A stretch of 64,000 nt of DNA from Tubiluchus corallicola (lineage: Eukaryota > Priapulida > Priapulimorpha > Priapulimorphida > Tubiluchidae): positions 1-64,000 of the forward strand of contig JAQGDQ010000686.1 of assembly GCA_030141605.1 (NCBI GenBank). Reading direction: 5' to 3'. The notes under the pieces are model-generated. The model ran no database searches, had not been told where the DNA came from, and worked only from the letters and a program-made list of their open reading frames with translations. Made by a program: the position numbers and the translations under genes. Below are positions 10,159 to 21,241 of this stretch, piece by piece (positions within the stretch are counted from its first letter, which is position 1; each line of letters begins with the position of its first letter).

Positions 10159-11518
10159 AAGTGCCACAGAATGTATTTTTCAATGTACAAATACCACATT
10201 TTACATGTTTTTGATGAACGTTTAAGAGAGATCAAGTTAGCATGTCTATGCAATGGACTCTGTTTTAGCCTAATGAAAAAAGCTCTGAGTTGCATGGAAC
10301 AGGATTTTAAAAATTAGTGGCGTGCTATATACTAAGTGAAGGCTGTGTTTACAGATCATTTACTGTCTATCAAATGCAACAAAAATGACGACATTTCTAT
10401 TTACCATCAAATAGAGTCTTTGTTGCTCTGTTCATTAAAAACCGTGTGTCACGTATGAAGCAAACAGCATTGTCTGGAGAGCATTAGAGTCTGTTTACTT
10501 TTCTGTTGCATTAGTTATACGTAGCTTTTGTGGTCAAATGTCAAACGTCACTATGTGTCATCATCTGAGCCCCAACACCAGATGTCTACCCTTCAAGTTT
10601 TGTGACTCTAGGTATTGGGTTTTTTTAGTTATTGAGTGTCATAGTGGAGAATAAAAACAAATAAATAAACTGTTTGTGAAAAAGAAGATTCGCATGCATC
10701 GCAGGACCTTAAGGCACACCTGAGTGTGCAATAATTTATTACGGATTATCCTAGGCCCTACACCAGATGTCTATCCTTCAAGTTTTGTGACTTTTGGTAT
10801 TGGGTTTTTTTTAGTTATTGGGTGTCATAGCGAAGAATAAAAACAAATAAATAAACTGTTTGTGAAAAAGAAGATTTGCATGTATCGCAGGACCTTAAGG
10901 CACACATGAGTGTGCAATAATTTATTAAGGATTATCCTAGGCGCTAAATCAATTACACAAAAAACCTCATTTGCTTTTTAATTACAGCAGGTGTGCCTTA
11001 ATACTTTGACTACAATGAATTGTCCTGTCTGGGATTAGACTAGAACAAAGACTGATCGCAAGAGATTGTCTGGTGATGGCATTAAGCTTACACCTTAAAG
11101 ATACCTGGTTCAAATCCAGGTTTATAAAAGATTTATTCAAAGTTTTGTTAAGCTTCAAGTTCAAAAATTTAACGATTATAGTACATTGTTAGGGCAAGCA
11201 GAACGTTCAAGTGGTAACTGTGACTACATTCTGGGAGTTTTTTACTAAACGAAGGAATAAATAACCCAAAACTGAATGCTGTGCTCTGAAGTTATGAAAA
11301 ATCACAAAATCTCACCTCGAAGTTTTCAAAGATTCGAACTCCAAAAAATCCCAGATGGGTGAAAGAATTCTAGTCTGGCGACTCCTAAACTACTCGCCTT
11401 GTTCTTCTTCTTGCTTTACGCTGGAAACAGCTAATAGCTTAATATTCGCTGCACATTCGACTGACGGTAAACTCATTCAACTGAAAGCCCTGCGTCAGGG
11501 GGAAATGTTAAAAGCTCA
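10159..11518. other. Duplicated intergenic spacer
   Basis: Second copy of the spacer at 6910-8269, with the same internal 186-bp repeat and tRNA-like arm (about 11104-11120). No gene is seen. Confidence 0.6.
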
Positions 11519-12129
11519 CAAACCGGTAAATGCTTTCACACTTGTCCATTGGACAACATTAAAGTAGAAGCCCACAAACTGGTAAATGCTTTCACACTTG
11601 TCCACTGGACAACATTAAAGTAGAAGCCCACGAACCGGTAAATGCTTTCACACTTGTCCATTGGACAACATTAAAGTAGAAGCCCACAAACTGGTAAATG
11701 CTTTCACACTTGTCCTTTGGACAACATTAAAGTAGAAGCCCACGAACCGGTAAATGCTTTCACACTTGTCCATTGGACAACATTAAAGTAGAAGCCCACA
11801 AACTGGTAAATGCTTTCACACTTGTCCTTTGGACAACATTAAAGTAGAAGCCCACGAACCGGTAAATGCTTTCACACTTGTCCATTGGACAACATTAAAG
11901 TAGAAGCCCACAAACTGGTAAATGCTTTCACACTTGTCCTTTGGACAACATTAAAGTAGAAGCCCACAAGCTGGCAAACGCTTTCACACTTGTTAATTGG
12001 ACAACATTAAAGTAGAAGCACACAAACCAGTAAATGCTTTCACACTTGTCCAATGGACAACATTAAAGTAGAAGCCCACAAACTGGCAAACGCTTTCACA
12101 CTTGTCCATTGGACAACATTTAAGTAGAC
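11519..12129 (+). repeat. 56-bp minisatellite, about 11 copies (duplicate)
   Basis: Second copy of the array at 8270-8880, with the same unit order. One unit differs: CTTTGG near 11828 where the first array has CATTGG near 8579. Confidence 0.92.
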
Positions 12130-12486
12130 TACGATTAAGCAAAAGCTTGTTTGATGTTTTGAACTTTTTGTATCTTGTCAGTTACCAGAGCCAAGAAGAT
12201 ACTAAAGAGAACCTCTCAAATGAGTTCGTTCTTTGAATGAGATCACAAGTGTGAATATGTTATTGGTCTTTATTTTCACAATACCTGTATGCTGATGTAT
12301 AATGCCTTTACTGCATTATTTACTGCAATTACACCTGTTGTTCCTGATCACAGTAACGTTTCCCTTAATGGCTATGGCTGTAAAACATTCGGCTAATGTG
12401 TTTCAGTTTTTTTGTAGCCATGATATCGATGTATTTTTTGTTGGTTAAACAATACTGGCATATACATAAGTAAATCTCTTTAGTTT

Positions 12487-13332
12487 TTATCTGCACAAAC
12501 AGATTTTTTTGAATGCTTTTCTAAACTTGCTATTCATTGCAGCATAGATCATTGGATTGGCAAAACTGTTGCAATATCCAAACCAAATGCAGAAGAAAAA
12601 ATTCAGAGTGCTATTTGCCGAATCTGGTTTTCTTATTATGAAATTAGGCCCCCAGCAAATGAAGAATACAACAGTGCTCACAAGTAACATCTTTGTTGCT
12701 TTCATTTCTGACACCTTTACACTAGACTGTGGATTTTCTTGCCGAATTCTCAACACTTGCCTCCGTGCAGCCTTCCATATTATTGTGTATAACACTGATA
12801 GTATGATTACAGGCAAATAAAAGAACAGAATTTTATCCATTAGAAACACTGAATGAAATCCTTTCAAGTTTAGTGCCATGATTAAATAGGCTGCAGCAAA
12901 CCCAAGAAGCCAAGTAGCACAAATGAAAGCAGCTATCATCCTCCCTGTGATGTAGATGTTGTACTTATAGGGATGTAAAATAGCCAAATATCTTTCCACA
13001 GCTATAATGCATAGGTGCATTATGCTCACATTTGTCAAAAGCGTCATGGTGAAGCGAATGACATGTCTTAAAATTTCGTTAGCTAGTCTCAAGCGAATTA
13101 CTTGCAAAGGCATTATTTCTCCAACCAACAAATCCACCACGGCTAGTGACACGATCAGAGCATTCATTTTCGTTCGCAGCTGCTCGTACTTGTAAACTGC
13201 GACAAGAATTAACATGTTGCCAGCAATCACAATGAAAGCAGTGACCACAAACAAGTATAAAGCAATTTGCCAAATATGCAAGTTTTTCACCTCTGCTTGT
13301 CCGGTCGCATTTGCAGTAAAATTATCCATCAT
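12487..13332 (-). CDS. Class A G-protein-coupled receptor, clade M
   Basis: Single-exon receptor of 281 residues with NFT and NAT glycosylation sites at the N-terminus. TM1 has GN (N39). TM2 reads LAVVDLLVG, keeping D2.50. ERY and CWGP are intact. TM7 reads NPMIY, a mild change from NPIIY. ECL3 resembles that of the receptor at 3728 (KPDSANSTLNFFF). The tail ends CLCR. There is no TM3-ECL2 disulfide pair. Its 5' flank lacks the conserved TATA-like element seen in the copies at 4649, 6902 and 10151, so its promoter may differ. Confidence 0.93.
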   Translation of the reverse strand: MMDNFTANATGQAEVKNLHIWQIALYLFVVTAFIVIAGNMLILVAVYKYEQLRTKMNALIVSLAVVDLLVGEIMPLQVIRLRLANEILRHVIRFTMTLLTNVSIMHLCIIAVERYLAILHPYKYNIYITGRMIAAFICATWLLGFAAAYLIMALNLKGFHSVFLMDKILFFYLPVIILSVLYTIIWKAARRQVLRIRQENPQSSVKVSEMKATKMLLVSTVVFFICWGPNFIIRKPDSANSTLNFFFCIWFGYCNSFANPMIYAAMNSKFRKAFKKICLCR

Positions 13333-13711
13333 ACACGCATGTTAACTGCCCTCTAATTGTATTTTGCACAGTTCTCTACACACAATATTCCAATATACAA
13401 ATACCACATTTTACATGTTTTTGATGAACATTTAAAGAGAGATCGAGTTTGCATGTCTATGCATTGGATTCTGTTTTAGCCTAACGAAAATAGGTCTGAG
13501 CTGCATAGAACAGGATTTTAACAATTAGTGGTGTATTATATACTAAGTGAAGCCTGCGTTGACAGATCATTTACTGTTTATCAAATGCAACAGCCATGAC
13601 AACATTTCTATTTACCATCAAATAGAGTCTTTGTTGCTCTGTTCACTAGAAAAGGTGTGTCATGTATGAAACAGCATTGTCTGGAGCACATTAGTGTCTG
13701 TTTATTCACTT

Positions 13712-13889
13712 TCAGAGCATTCATTTTCGTTCGCAGCTGCTCGTACTTGTAAACTGCGACAAGAATTAACATGTTGCCAGCTATCACTGCGAAGACAGTG
13801 AACACGTAAAAGTACAAAGCAATTTGTGGAATTTGCAAGTTTTTCACCTCTGCTTGTCCAGTCATATTTGCTGTAAAATTATCCATCAT
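13712..13889 (-). pseudogene. Orphan N-terminal receptor fragment (TM1 only)
   Basis: The first 59 codons of a clade M receptor are intact: NFT and NMT sites, TM1 with GN, and ICL1 to the Asn-Ala-Leu at the start of TM2. Homology then stops at about 13711 and unrelated flank sequence follows, so the remaining six helices are missing. The 5' flank with its TATA-like element (13965-13972) is kept. The open frame continues to 13608 but encodes nothing receptor-like. This is a deletion product that joined an upstream-type flank to ICL1. Confidence 0.88.
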
Positions 13890-13964
13890 ACCATGAACAA
13901 GTTAAGAACCATGTTTAATTCGATAATGCACTAGTCCATCATCCTTGGTGCCTCAAACATTTCT

Positions 13965-13972
13965 CTTTTATA
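13965..13972 (-). promoter_or_regulatory. TATA-box candidate (pseudogene)
   Basis: TATAAAAG on the minus strand, 76 bp upstream of the orphan N-terminal fragment, as in the intact paralogues. It may still drive a short non-functional transcript. Confidence 0.4.
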
Positions 13973-14476
13973 AAGTGCCACACAATGTATTTTTTAGTCT
14001 ACAAATACCACATTTTACATGTTTTTGATGAACGTTTAAGAGAGATCAAGTTTGCATGTCTACGCATTGGATTCTGTTTTAGCCTAATGAAGAAAAGCTC
14101 TGATGTGCGACTCAGTTAAAGGTGTTAATTCTGCACCACTCTAATTTTTGTTGTTGTTGCTCTTTCGTCACACACGAAGCAAGTTTGCAGCTACCTAGCA
14201 CTTGTCTGACATCATGTGAATATGACGCTACATTCAACGTGAAAGGCTCTTGTCAGGTAAAATTATCAGAGAAATAAAATGAAAGTGTACTGGACAATAC
14301 TAGAGTATATTATAAATAGATTCATGAAGGTGAAGAAACTTTGATCACGATCTTACAAGAAAATAATGGAATGTCTTGAACATTACCACATAGATGTTAC
14401 AGACATTTATGCGCAAACAAATATAAAGAATTTTTAAATCAGATATTAAAAAATTAATGTTTTGTGTTTATAAACA

Positions 14477-14640
14477 ATCAGTGCATTGTTTATTTTCCGC
14501 AACTGCATGTACTTGTAAACTGAGATGAGAATTAGCGTGTTGACAGCAATTATAGCCACAGCAGTAAACAGGTACAAACATAAAATAATTCGGTCTCTCT
14601 GATCTGCTTGATCTGTTACATTTACTGAACAATTTAACAT
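14477..14640 (-). pseudogene. Orphan N-terminal receptor fragment (TM1 only)
   Basis: The N-terminus and TM1 of a diverged clade M receptor (NCSVNVTDQ, then a helix with VNTLIL where others have GNMLIL) run as far as NNALIV at the start of TM2. They then break into flank sequence at about 14477. The Gly before N1.50 is replaced by Val. The sequence to the left (14340-14460) matches the modules at 22140-22270 and 27240-27360, downstream of other receptors. So the fragment was fused directly to a 3'-flank module. Confidence 0.82.
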
Positions 14641-16452
14641 TATGTAGGTACGTTAGATGTCTTATTTGATCACTAGTCACTTATCCTGGACACGTTGTGT
14701 AACTCACTAAAATGTCGCAGGTTAATTACTTTTTCACTTCACAGATACTAAGTTCCTACCTGTTTTTAACATACTTAATCAAGTATGCAGGTGTATTCAT
14801 GTTCTTATTAATGGAGCAATTATCAATAGAAAGTGTGTACTTGGTCTTTGTAATAAAGTTGCTATTAGTGAGAATGATATTAGTAAGCATTTAAGTGAAT
14901 GTGATGCATTTTTACTTCCTCCATTAGAAACAAATGGATTGAAGTTCTTTAGTTTTCGGTAAGGCATTGCCGACGTGACTTTTATAGTTTATTCATTCAT
15001 TTACTTTGTATGTCACTAACTAGTCATAATTGTAAATATTTATAACTGTTGTATGCAACTTTTTGTCCTGAATGTATTTTTGTATAATGTATGAACCTAG
15101 AGTTTGCAATAAAACTTAAATCGAATCAAATCAATCTTTATCTGAAAGACTTCAGCTTGGATGAAATGCCTTCAATCGGCACAAATGTCTTACACAGCAT
15201 TTTCGCAATCATGCGAAGCAAAGTATGGACCTCCTTTTCAGGTTCATATATGTCGAATATTAGAATGAACTCACACTCAAATATTTCTTTTATCTAGATA
15301 AAATATTTCAAACATAACATGTGTCAGAAAAATCCTAGAATACCAATCCAAAATAGCAAGTGCACATGTGAAGCCAAGTATGGAGGTCCTTTTCAGGTTC
15401 AAATATGTCGAATATTAGAATGTACTCACACTCAAATGTTTCTTTCATCTAGTTAAATATTTCAAACATAACATGTGTCAGAAAAATCCTAGAATACCGG
15501 TAATCCAACGTAGCAAGTACACGTGCTGCAAAAAGTTCAAAATGGCAAAAATCAAATCTGGCAGCTTGACTCTGCACAATACTCTCACTGTTGGAAAAGT
15601 TCTTTTATCACACTTGAAGTAAGTTAACACCTGACTAGCACAACGTGATACGATGTTACGTTCAACGGGAAAGGCTCATGTCGAGTGAAATTTGGATAGC
15701 ATACAAATCAGTAAGAACCTTGATAGTTTTCCAACATGCAAGTCTAAATATGGTATACATATACAGAGCTTTGCAGCAGGATTAAATAAACATCACTTCT
15801 TATCATGGAATGTTTGTGCAAAAGATGTGTTAACTGAAGGCGCTAGCTCAATAAATGTGATTTGATGGCAGCAACCAAAGTTAAGCTACTTTGAGTTGCT
15901 ATTAAATAGAGGGGTGACTATGAAAGCAGGGCACTTCATCAGCCATGTAATCATACACATCATACTTCAACCAGGTAACAGCAACAATCAGCATGCATAA
16001 TGAAACCACCTAGAGCTAGTATCGAACACAGGTGATCAGGAACCATTTTCTCACAAGTTCAGTTTGTCACAAAGCACACAACATGACCACTCAGCCATGT
16101 AGTTCGTCTGTGTTGACTTAGTGAGAGCTTTCTGAATGGCAACATTAAATATTGAGTAAGACCAGGTGAAAATTTCCCTTTCTTTTCAGTTTTGAAAAAC
16201 TTGACAAAATTTTGAAATTTTTGTTGTTTGTTGGATGCCAGATGTTATAAAAGTTTAACCACAGCATTATAATTTCAAGACAACGATTTTGAAATTCTAT
16301 AGTCTTCTACCTAAAGGCATTTCCTGCTGAACTTAAACTCAGTACAGGCTGACATGCTGTAGTCACTTGCATTTAACGTATTTCGATTTTTTGACATGAT
16401 CTCTTACTGACCAATACACTACTCACTAATCCGTATATATTTCAACTTGGCT
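14641..16452. other. Intergenic region with LINE 3' tail and direct repeats
   Basis: An open plus-strand stretch at about 14726-14956 (about 76 codons) follows an acceptor-like TTCACAG and has no recognised homology. About 14990-15135 resembles a LINE 3' end: TATA-poor UTR, AATAAAAC, then a short AATCAAATC-type tail. About 15217-15345 is repeated, diverged, at about 15373-15500. About 15890-16130 is a module that recurs at about 21810-22030 and 26870-27080. No receptor is seen. Confidence 0.45.
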
Positions 16453-17301
16453 TCATTTGCACAAACAGATTTTCTTGAAAGCTGCTCTAAACTTGTTGTT
16501 CATTACGGCATAAATGATTGGATTGGCAAAACTGTTGGAGAATCCAAACCAAAGCCTGAGTAAAGTATAATAGTCATTTTTCACAGGACCTAGTTTTGGA
16601 ATTATGAAAACAGGTCCCCAGCAAACGAAGAATACAACAGTGACCACAAGTAACATCTTTGTTGCTTTCATTTCTGACACCTTTACACTAGTTTGTGGAT
16701 TTTCTTGATGAATTCTCAACAGTTGCCTCCGTGCAGCCTTCCATATTATTGTGTATAGTACTGATAGTATGATTAGAGGCAAATAAAAGAACAAAATGTT
16801 ATCCACGAGAACTACTGAATGAAATCCTTTAGGGATGTACAACGCTATGATTAGACAGACTGCAGCAAACACAAGAAACCAAGTAGCACAAATGGAAGCA
16901 GCTATCATCTTCCCGGTAATGTACATGTTGTACTTATAGGGATGTAAAATAGCCAGATACCTTTCTGCAGCTATAACACATAGATGTATTATGCTCACAT
17001 TCATCAGAAATATCATAATGCATTCACCAACTAGAATTAACATTGCGTTATCTTTTTTCAAACGAGGGATTGTTGAAGGCAGCATTAGTCCGACTAATAA
17101 GTCTGCCACAGCTAGCGACACGATCAGTGCATTCGTTTTTGTCCGTAGCTCTACGTACTTATAAACAGCTACTAAAATTAACATGTTGCCAGCAATTATA
17201 GCCACAGCAGTAAACACATACAAGCATAAGATTATTTGTAAAGTAGTAGATGGTTGCTTCTGCACTCCATCCTGTGTCATATTTGCAGTAAAGTTAATCA
17301 T
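16453..17301 (-). CDS. Class A G-protein-coupled receptor, clade M
   Basis: Single-exon receptor of 282 residues starting MINFTANMTQDG, with two N-glycosylation sites. It belongs to a subgroup with the genes at 20393 and 22895, marked by RLKKDN in ECL1 and a longer ECL3 (KLGPVKNDYYTLLRLW). D2.50, ERY, CWGP and NPIIY are intact. A Cys lies at about 3.30, not 3.25, and ECL2 has none. The tail ends CLCK. One Cys-free ICL3 (RRQLLRIHQENPQTSV) matches the other clade members. The start is the first in-frame ATG and is shared by the subgroup. Confidence 0.93.
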   Translation of the reverse strand: MINFTANMTQDGVQKQPSTTLQIILCLYVFTAVAIIAGNMLILVAVYKYVELRTKTNALIVSLAVADLLVGLMLPSTIPRLKKDNAMLILVGECIMIFLMNVSIIHLCVIAAERYLAILHPYKYNMYITGKMIAASICATWFLVFAAVCLIIALYIPKGFHSVVLVDNILFFYLPLIILSVLYTIIWKAARRQLLRIHQENPQTSVKVSEMKATKMLLVVTVVFFVCWGPVFIIPKLGPVKNDYYTLLRLWFGFSNSFANPIIYAVMNNKFRAAFKKICLCK

Positions 17302-17877
17302 TTTGCTTGAAAATATAAAGCCTTATTCAACAGCACATAAATAGCATATCCTGGTGTCTTAGGTAAAAGACACTAAATATTTTTTCGCTATATAAATGTT
17401 ACATTTTCATCAGCTTTGATCAAATGCTGAAAGTAGACCAAATTTGCAAGTCTACTAGTCACAAGTATCAATTCTAGCATAATAAAGAAATGCAGCTAAT
17501 TGTATGGAGTAGATCTTTCACATTACTGCTGTGTCAACCTAACTCAGTACCATGTTTGTGGACCACTTATGTGGAATCAAAGTCAACAGCCAGTCAGCCA
17601 CCTAACAATTGACTTTTGATCTGTCCAACAAAAACTAGGTGCTTTTACACACACAGTTAAGTGACAGCACTATATAGCAAACAGCACCTTACGGAATGCA
17701 TATTCATTTTCTTGGTTGCAATAGGCATACATTGTTATTATTTTTCTTTGCATGGCATGTAATAGTTAGGAAAGTGATTCATGTTGGATACACAGAGGTC
17801 TCTTGTGTATCTTTTCATCATACTATTGACTGCAGCCCATCGTATATATTAATTTCGCTGGTATGTTATATAGTGTG
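17302..17877. other. Receptor 5' flank
   Basis: Upstream flank of the receptor at 16453-17301. It is related to the flank at 23744-24240 (CAAGTCTACTAGTCACAAG near 17450 and 23922). No gene is seen. Confidence 0.5.
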
Positions 17878-17878
17878 T

Positions 17879-17910
<32 letters not shown>

Positions 17911-17922
17911 ATATATATAAGA
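17878..17922. repeat. TA-rich microsatellite
   Basis: A run of TA dinucleotides with one internal ATT interruption, at the left edge of the unusual insert at about 17923-18625. Confidence 0.9.
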
Positions 17923-18625
17923 TTCGAGGCTAAAGCTCCAACGACAGCAACATTTGTGGCGATCTACATATCAAAGGAAAGGTCTCGATCTAGTGTGGTC
18001 TCATTGGGGGTTTCTTTTTCGATTTCGACCCACCGGGACGAATAGGGGGCGAAAAACCTCCAAAAATGGCCATTTTTCGCCCATTGCCAAACTTATAGCT
18101 CTTATTTCTGGAGAATGGGAATGGGCTTGGGGTAGTGCTGGCTATGAATAGATAGCCCGTTCAACGGCGGGTGTATCTAGAATTCGTGGGAGGGTCATGG
18201 CGCCCTGCAACGGGCGTTTTCTTGGACCTGTCTCCCGATTTTTGGAAATTTTATTCAAACAGCCTGTAGAAAAAAATCTACTAGCGACTCTCGGAAGGAG
18301 ATACATGGCTCTTTAGAAAGAGGAAAAACAGGGCTACACGATGATGTGGGCTATATTTTAGGACACGTCCACCAAGAGTAGTGCTGACGAGTTAATTAGA
18401 TGTTACATTTTTGGCAATTTTCGCTTAAAAAACTGCTGACGCAAAGCCATTGTTCTGACGTCATCCATTATACTCTGTCTGTAACCTTATAACTTTAATT
18501 CAGTAAAAGCTGCTGCTGGCTTTGCGTCATAAATGAGGACTATGTAGGATGTTTGCATTTTATTGATTATAAGTGTATTTATACGCAAAATTTTTTGCAG
18601 GGCCTTTGCTAGTTGATAATTAATT
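17923..18625. mobile_element. Compositionally distinct insert, possible unclassified repeat
   Basis: This block is visibly richer in G and C than the surrounding AT-rich spacer and shares nothing with the other spacers. It contains a perfect 16-bp palindrome, AAAAATGGCCATTTTT at 18062-18077, with GGGCGAAAAA at 18047-18056 and TTTTTCGCCC at 18073-18082 as a wider inverted pair. Its left edge touches a TA microsatellite. No open frame longer than about 65 codons is seen. It could be a non-autonomous transposon or a fragment of a foreign repeat; the family is not recognised. Confidence 0.35.
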
Positions 18626-18824
18626 CTTTTGTACTGAACAGTAAACAAAAATAAATAATTAAGTACGAAGATATCTTAGCAATATGGCCTAACATAATTC
18701 CTGAAAGTTTGGCTACTATATCCAGTCAGTCCCCATTTCATGAAAATTTGGCCTTAACATACTATAACATATTTGCCTAGAGCAAATGAGACCATGATTA
18801 CATAATAAGCAAAGCACTGTGCAT

Positions 18825-19945
18825 CTATTGTTTTGTTCATGTATGCCTCAAAGGTATTTGACTTAGTGAACTATCGCAAGCTATTATTTAAATTACCACA
18901 AATTACCGTTCCAAAAATTATTGTTTGTGTACTTTCTTTATTTAGAACAGACATTTACTGTTAGATGGGGTCAATGTAATTCCTAAGTCTTTAAAGTAGG
19001 AAACAGTGCCGAACAAGGTGGAATACTAGCTCCTGTTCTTTTTAATTTTTATTTCAGGGAGCTTAGTGTTAAGTTGAGTGAAACACATAAAGGCTGTTGC
19101 ATTGGTGAAAAACATGTTAACAATTTGATGTATGCGGATGATGTGTTTCTGTTGGCAAAACAATAAGTGCTTTACAACAGCTAGTTGATATATATATATA
19201 TATGAAGTATTCTGTCGAATATGACATACAAGTGAATGAGAATAAAACAAAACTAATCTCTGTTAAATCAAGTACCATGTCACAAGTATCGTTTAGCTCA
19301 TTATATGTAAATGATTGTGGTATAGGCTACAATGTTATCAAGAAAAATACTCAGGACATATCAAAACTCCAGGCAACAAAGACAATTTAGACAGTATAAG
19401 GCAAAGTTCTCTGTTTTATTGTATTGCAAACAAACTACTAAATGCATTTAAAAACTGTAGTGATGATGCAAAAAGATATTTGATAAATAGCTACTGTATG
19501 GCTACATGGAGAAACTACAATCTTTATAATATTAAAAAACTAAAGGTAGCATATAATATATTACTGTGTAAAGTTTGTGGAAAACTGTTCGACTTTAGTG
19601 CAAGAAAATTATGCTTCCTACAATTTAAAATACTTCAATTTTATTAGTAGAAAATGTGTATTTAGCCTGTACATATAAGGATAATAAATCAGTAGTAATA
19701 CCATTGTGAATCAGCTTTGTACCAGTGATAATAGGTACATGTCAAGTATGTGCGCTAAATGGTGATCAATCTTTTACACATGATTATTATTTTTATTTTA
19801 TTCATATTCTAGGGTTCAATTAGGTTATAGAAAGTTTAGTATTTTTTGTGTATGTTTGTAAATAGTATTTATAATTTGTGTGTGATTGTATGCATTATAC
19901 TATACACCTTAGTGTGAAATAAAAAGTTAAATTCAAATTAAAAAA
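18825..19945 (+). mobile_element. Decayed non-LTR retrotransposon (reverse transcriptase remnant)
   Basis: Plus-strand translation in several frames shows reverse transcriptase landmarks in order: a SKAFD-like KVFDLVNYRKL near 18850, QGGILAPVLFN near 19010, and the catalytic MYADD at about 19129-19143. A thumb-like segment follows (KTKLISVKSS, then NAFKNCSDD and RYLINSYC to about 19500). The element ends near 19940 with a polyA-signal-like AATAAAA and an AATTCAAATT tail. Stops and frameshifts are frequent. It is a different family from the LINEs at 38.9 and 60.3 kb. It interrupts the 3'-flank module of the receptor at 20393. Confidence 0.8.
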
Positions 19946-20392
19946 ATAAGGGATTCCAGATACCATGGTCGAGAGGATCAAATTGCCATTTTCTTCTTAA
20001 TAGCAAATCATTATCAGAGCTTTGCTTCTGTGCAGAAGATATGACACAAACTGATTCATTCTTTATCATTTTTCTCAGTTCCATGTATTGAGTGCCACCA
20101 CAAGACTCTAATAGAGCTTATTATGATTAGGTTGACGGGGTTGAATTGTGTGTTGAAATTTTACAATGTTCTCTCCTGAAGGCATTTCTTGTTGAACCTA
20201 AATTCACTGCAGGTTGATGTGCTGTAGTTGACTTGTTATAATAAATGTTTCTAGTTGTTCGCAATTTAATTTAATGTTTTCCATTGATGGTTTTGTTCAT
20301 AAAACTTCAAATGTATTTTGATTTGTTTGATAGACACCATCTCTTACTGACCAACATCTACTCACTGATCCGTATATATTTCAACTTTGCCT
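19946..20392. other. Receptor 3'-flank module (partial)
   Basis: Closely matches about 22447-22894 and 27540-27979, each lying just downstream of a receptor stop. The left part of the module is missing here because the LINE ends at about 19945. Confidence 0.7.
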
Positions 20393-21241
20393 TCATTTGC
20401 ACAAGCAGATTTTCTTGAAAGCTGCTCTAAACTTGTTGTTCATTACGGCATAGATGATTGGATTGGCAAAACTGTTACAGTATCCAAACCAAAGCCTGAG
20501 CAAATTATAGCGGTCATTTTTCAAAGGATCCTTTTTTGTAACTATGAAAGTAGGTCCCCAGCAAACGAAGAATACAACAGTGGTCACAAGTAACATCTTT
20601 GTTGCTTTCATTTCTGCCACCTTTACACTAGTCTGTGGATTTTCTTGATGAATTCTCAACACTTGCCTGCGTGCAGCCTTCCATATTATTGTGTATAGTA
20701 CTGATAGTATGATTATAGGCAAATAAAAGAATAAAATGTTATCCACGAGAAATACTGAACCAAATCTTTTAGTTACATATAGTGCTATGATCAGACTGGC
20801 TGCAGCAAACCCAAGAAACCAAGTAGCGCAAATGAAAGCAGCTATCATCTTCCCTGTGATGTAGCTGTTGTACTTATAGGGATGTAAAACAGCCAGATAC
20901 CTTTCTGCAGCTATTACACATAGATGTATTATGCTCACGTTTGTCAAAAATATTATAACACATTCACGAACTAGAGCTAAAATTGCGTTATCTTTTTTCA
21001 AACGGATGATTTTAGAAGGCAGCATTATTCCGACTAGTAAATCCGCCACGGCTAGCGACACGATCAGTGCATTTGTTTTCGTCTGTAGCTGTATGTACTT
21101 ATAAACAGCTACTAAAACTAACAGGTTGCCAGCAGTTATAGCCACAGCAGTAAACACATACAAGTATAAGAAAATTTGTAAAGTAATATATGGTTGTTTC
21201 TGCACTCCATCCTGTGTCATATTTACTGTAAAATTAATCAT
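20393..21241 (-). CDS. Class A G-protein-coupled receptor, clade M
   Basis: Single-exon receptor of 282 residues, MINFTVNMTQDG at the start. TM1 has AGNLLVL with N1.50. D2.50, ERY, CWGP and NPIIY are present, and the tail ends CLCK. The C-terminal half is nearly identical to the receptor at 22895. The N-terminal half and 5' flank are nearly identical to those of the pseudogene at 25470-26304. It therefore supplied, or received, sequence on both sides. There is no TM3-ECL2 disulfide pair, although a Cys lies near 3.29-3.30 (VRECVIIF). Confidence 0.93.
   Translation of the reverse strand: MINFTVNMTQDGVQKQPYITLQIFLYLYVFTAVAITAGNLLVLVAVYKYIQLQTKTNALIVSLAVADLLVGIMLPSKIIRLKKDNAILALVRECVIIFLTNVSIIHLCVIAAERYLAVLHPYKYNSYITGKMIAAFICATWFLGFAAASLIIALYVTKRFGSVFLVDNILFFYLPIIILSVLYTIIWKAARRQVLRIHQENPQTSVKVAEMKATKMLLVTTVVFFVCWGPTFIVTKKDPLKNDRYNLLRLWFGYCNSFANPIIYAVMNNKFRAAFKKICLCK

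Larger units (their letters stand above)
5644..12141. repeat. Near-perfect 3,249-bp tandem segmental duplication
   Basis: Bases 5644-8892 are repeated head-to-tail as 8893-12141. The copied unit contains a complete receptor (5997-6827 and 9246-10076, identical proteins), its 5' flank, and the 56-bp minisatellite. In the parts compared by eye the only difference found is A at 8579 against T at 11828, inside the minisatellite. The event is very recent, or an allelic copy placed in tandem by the assembly. Confidence 0.9.
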
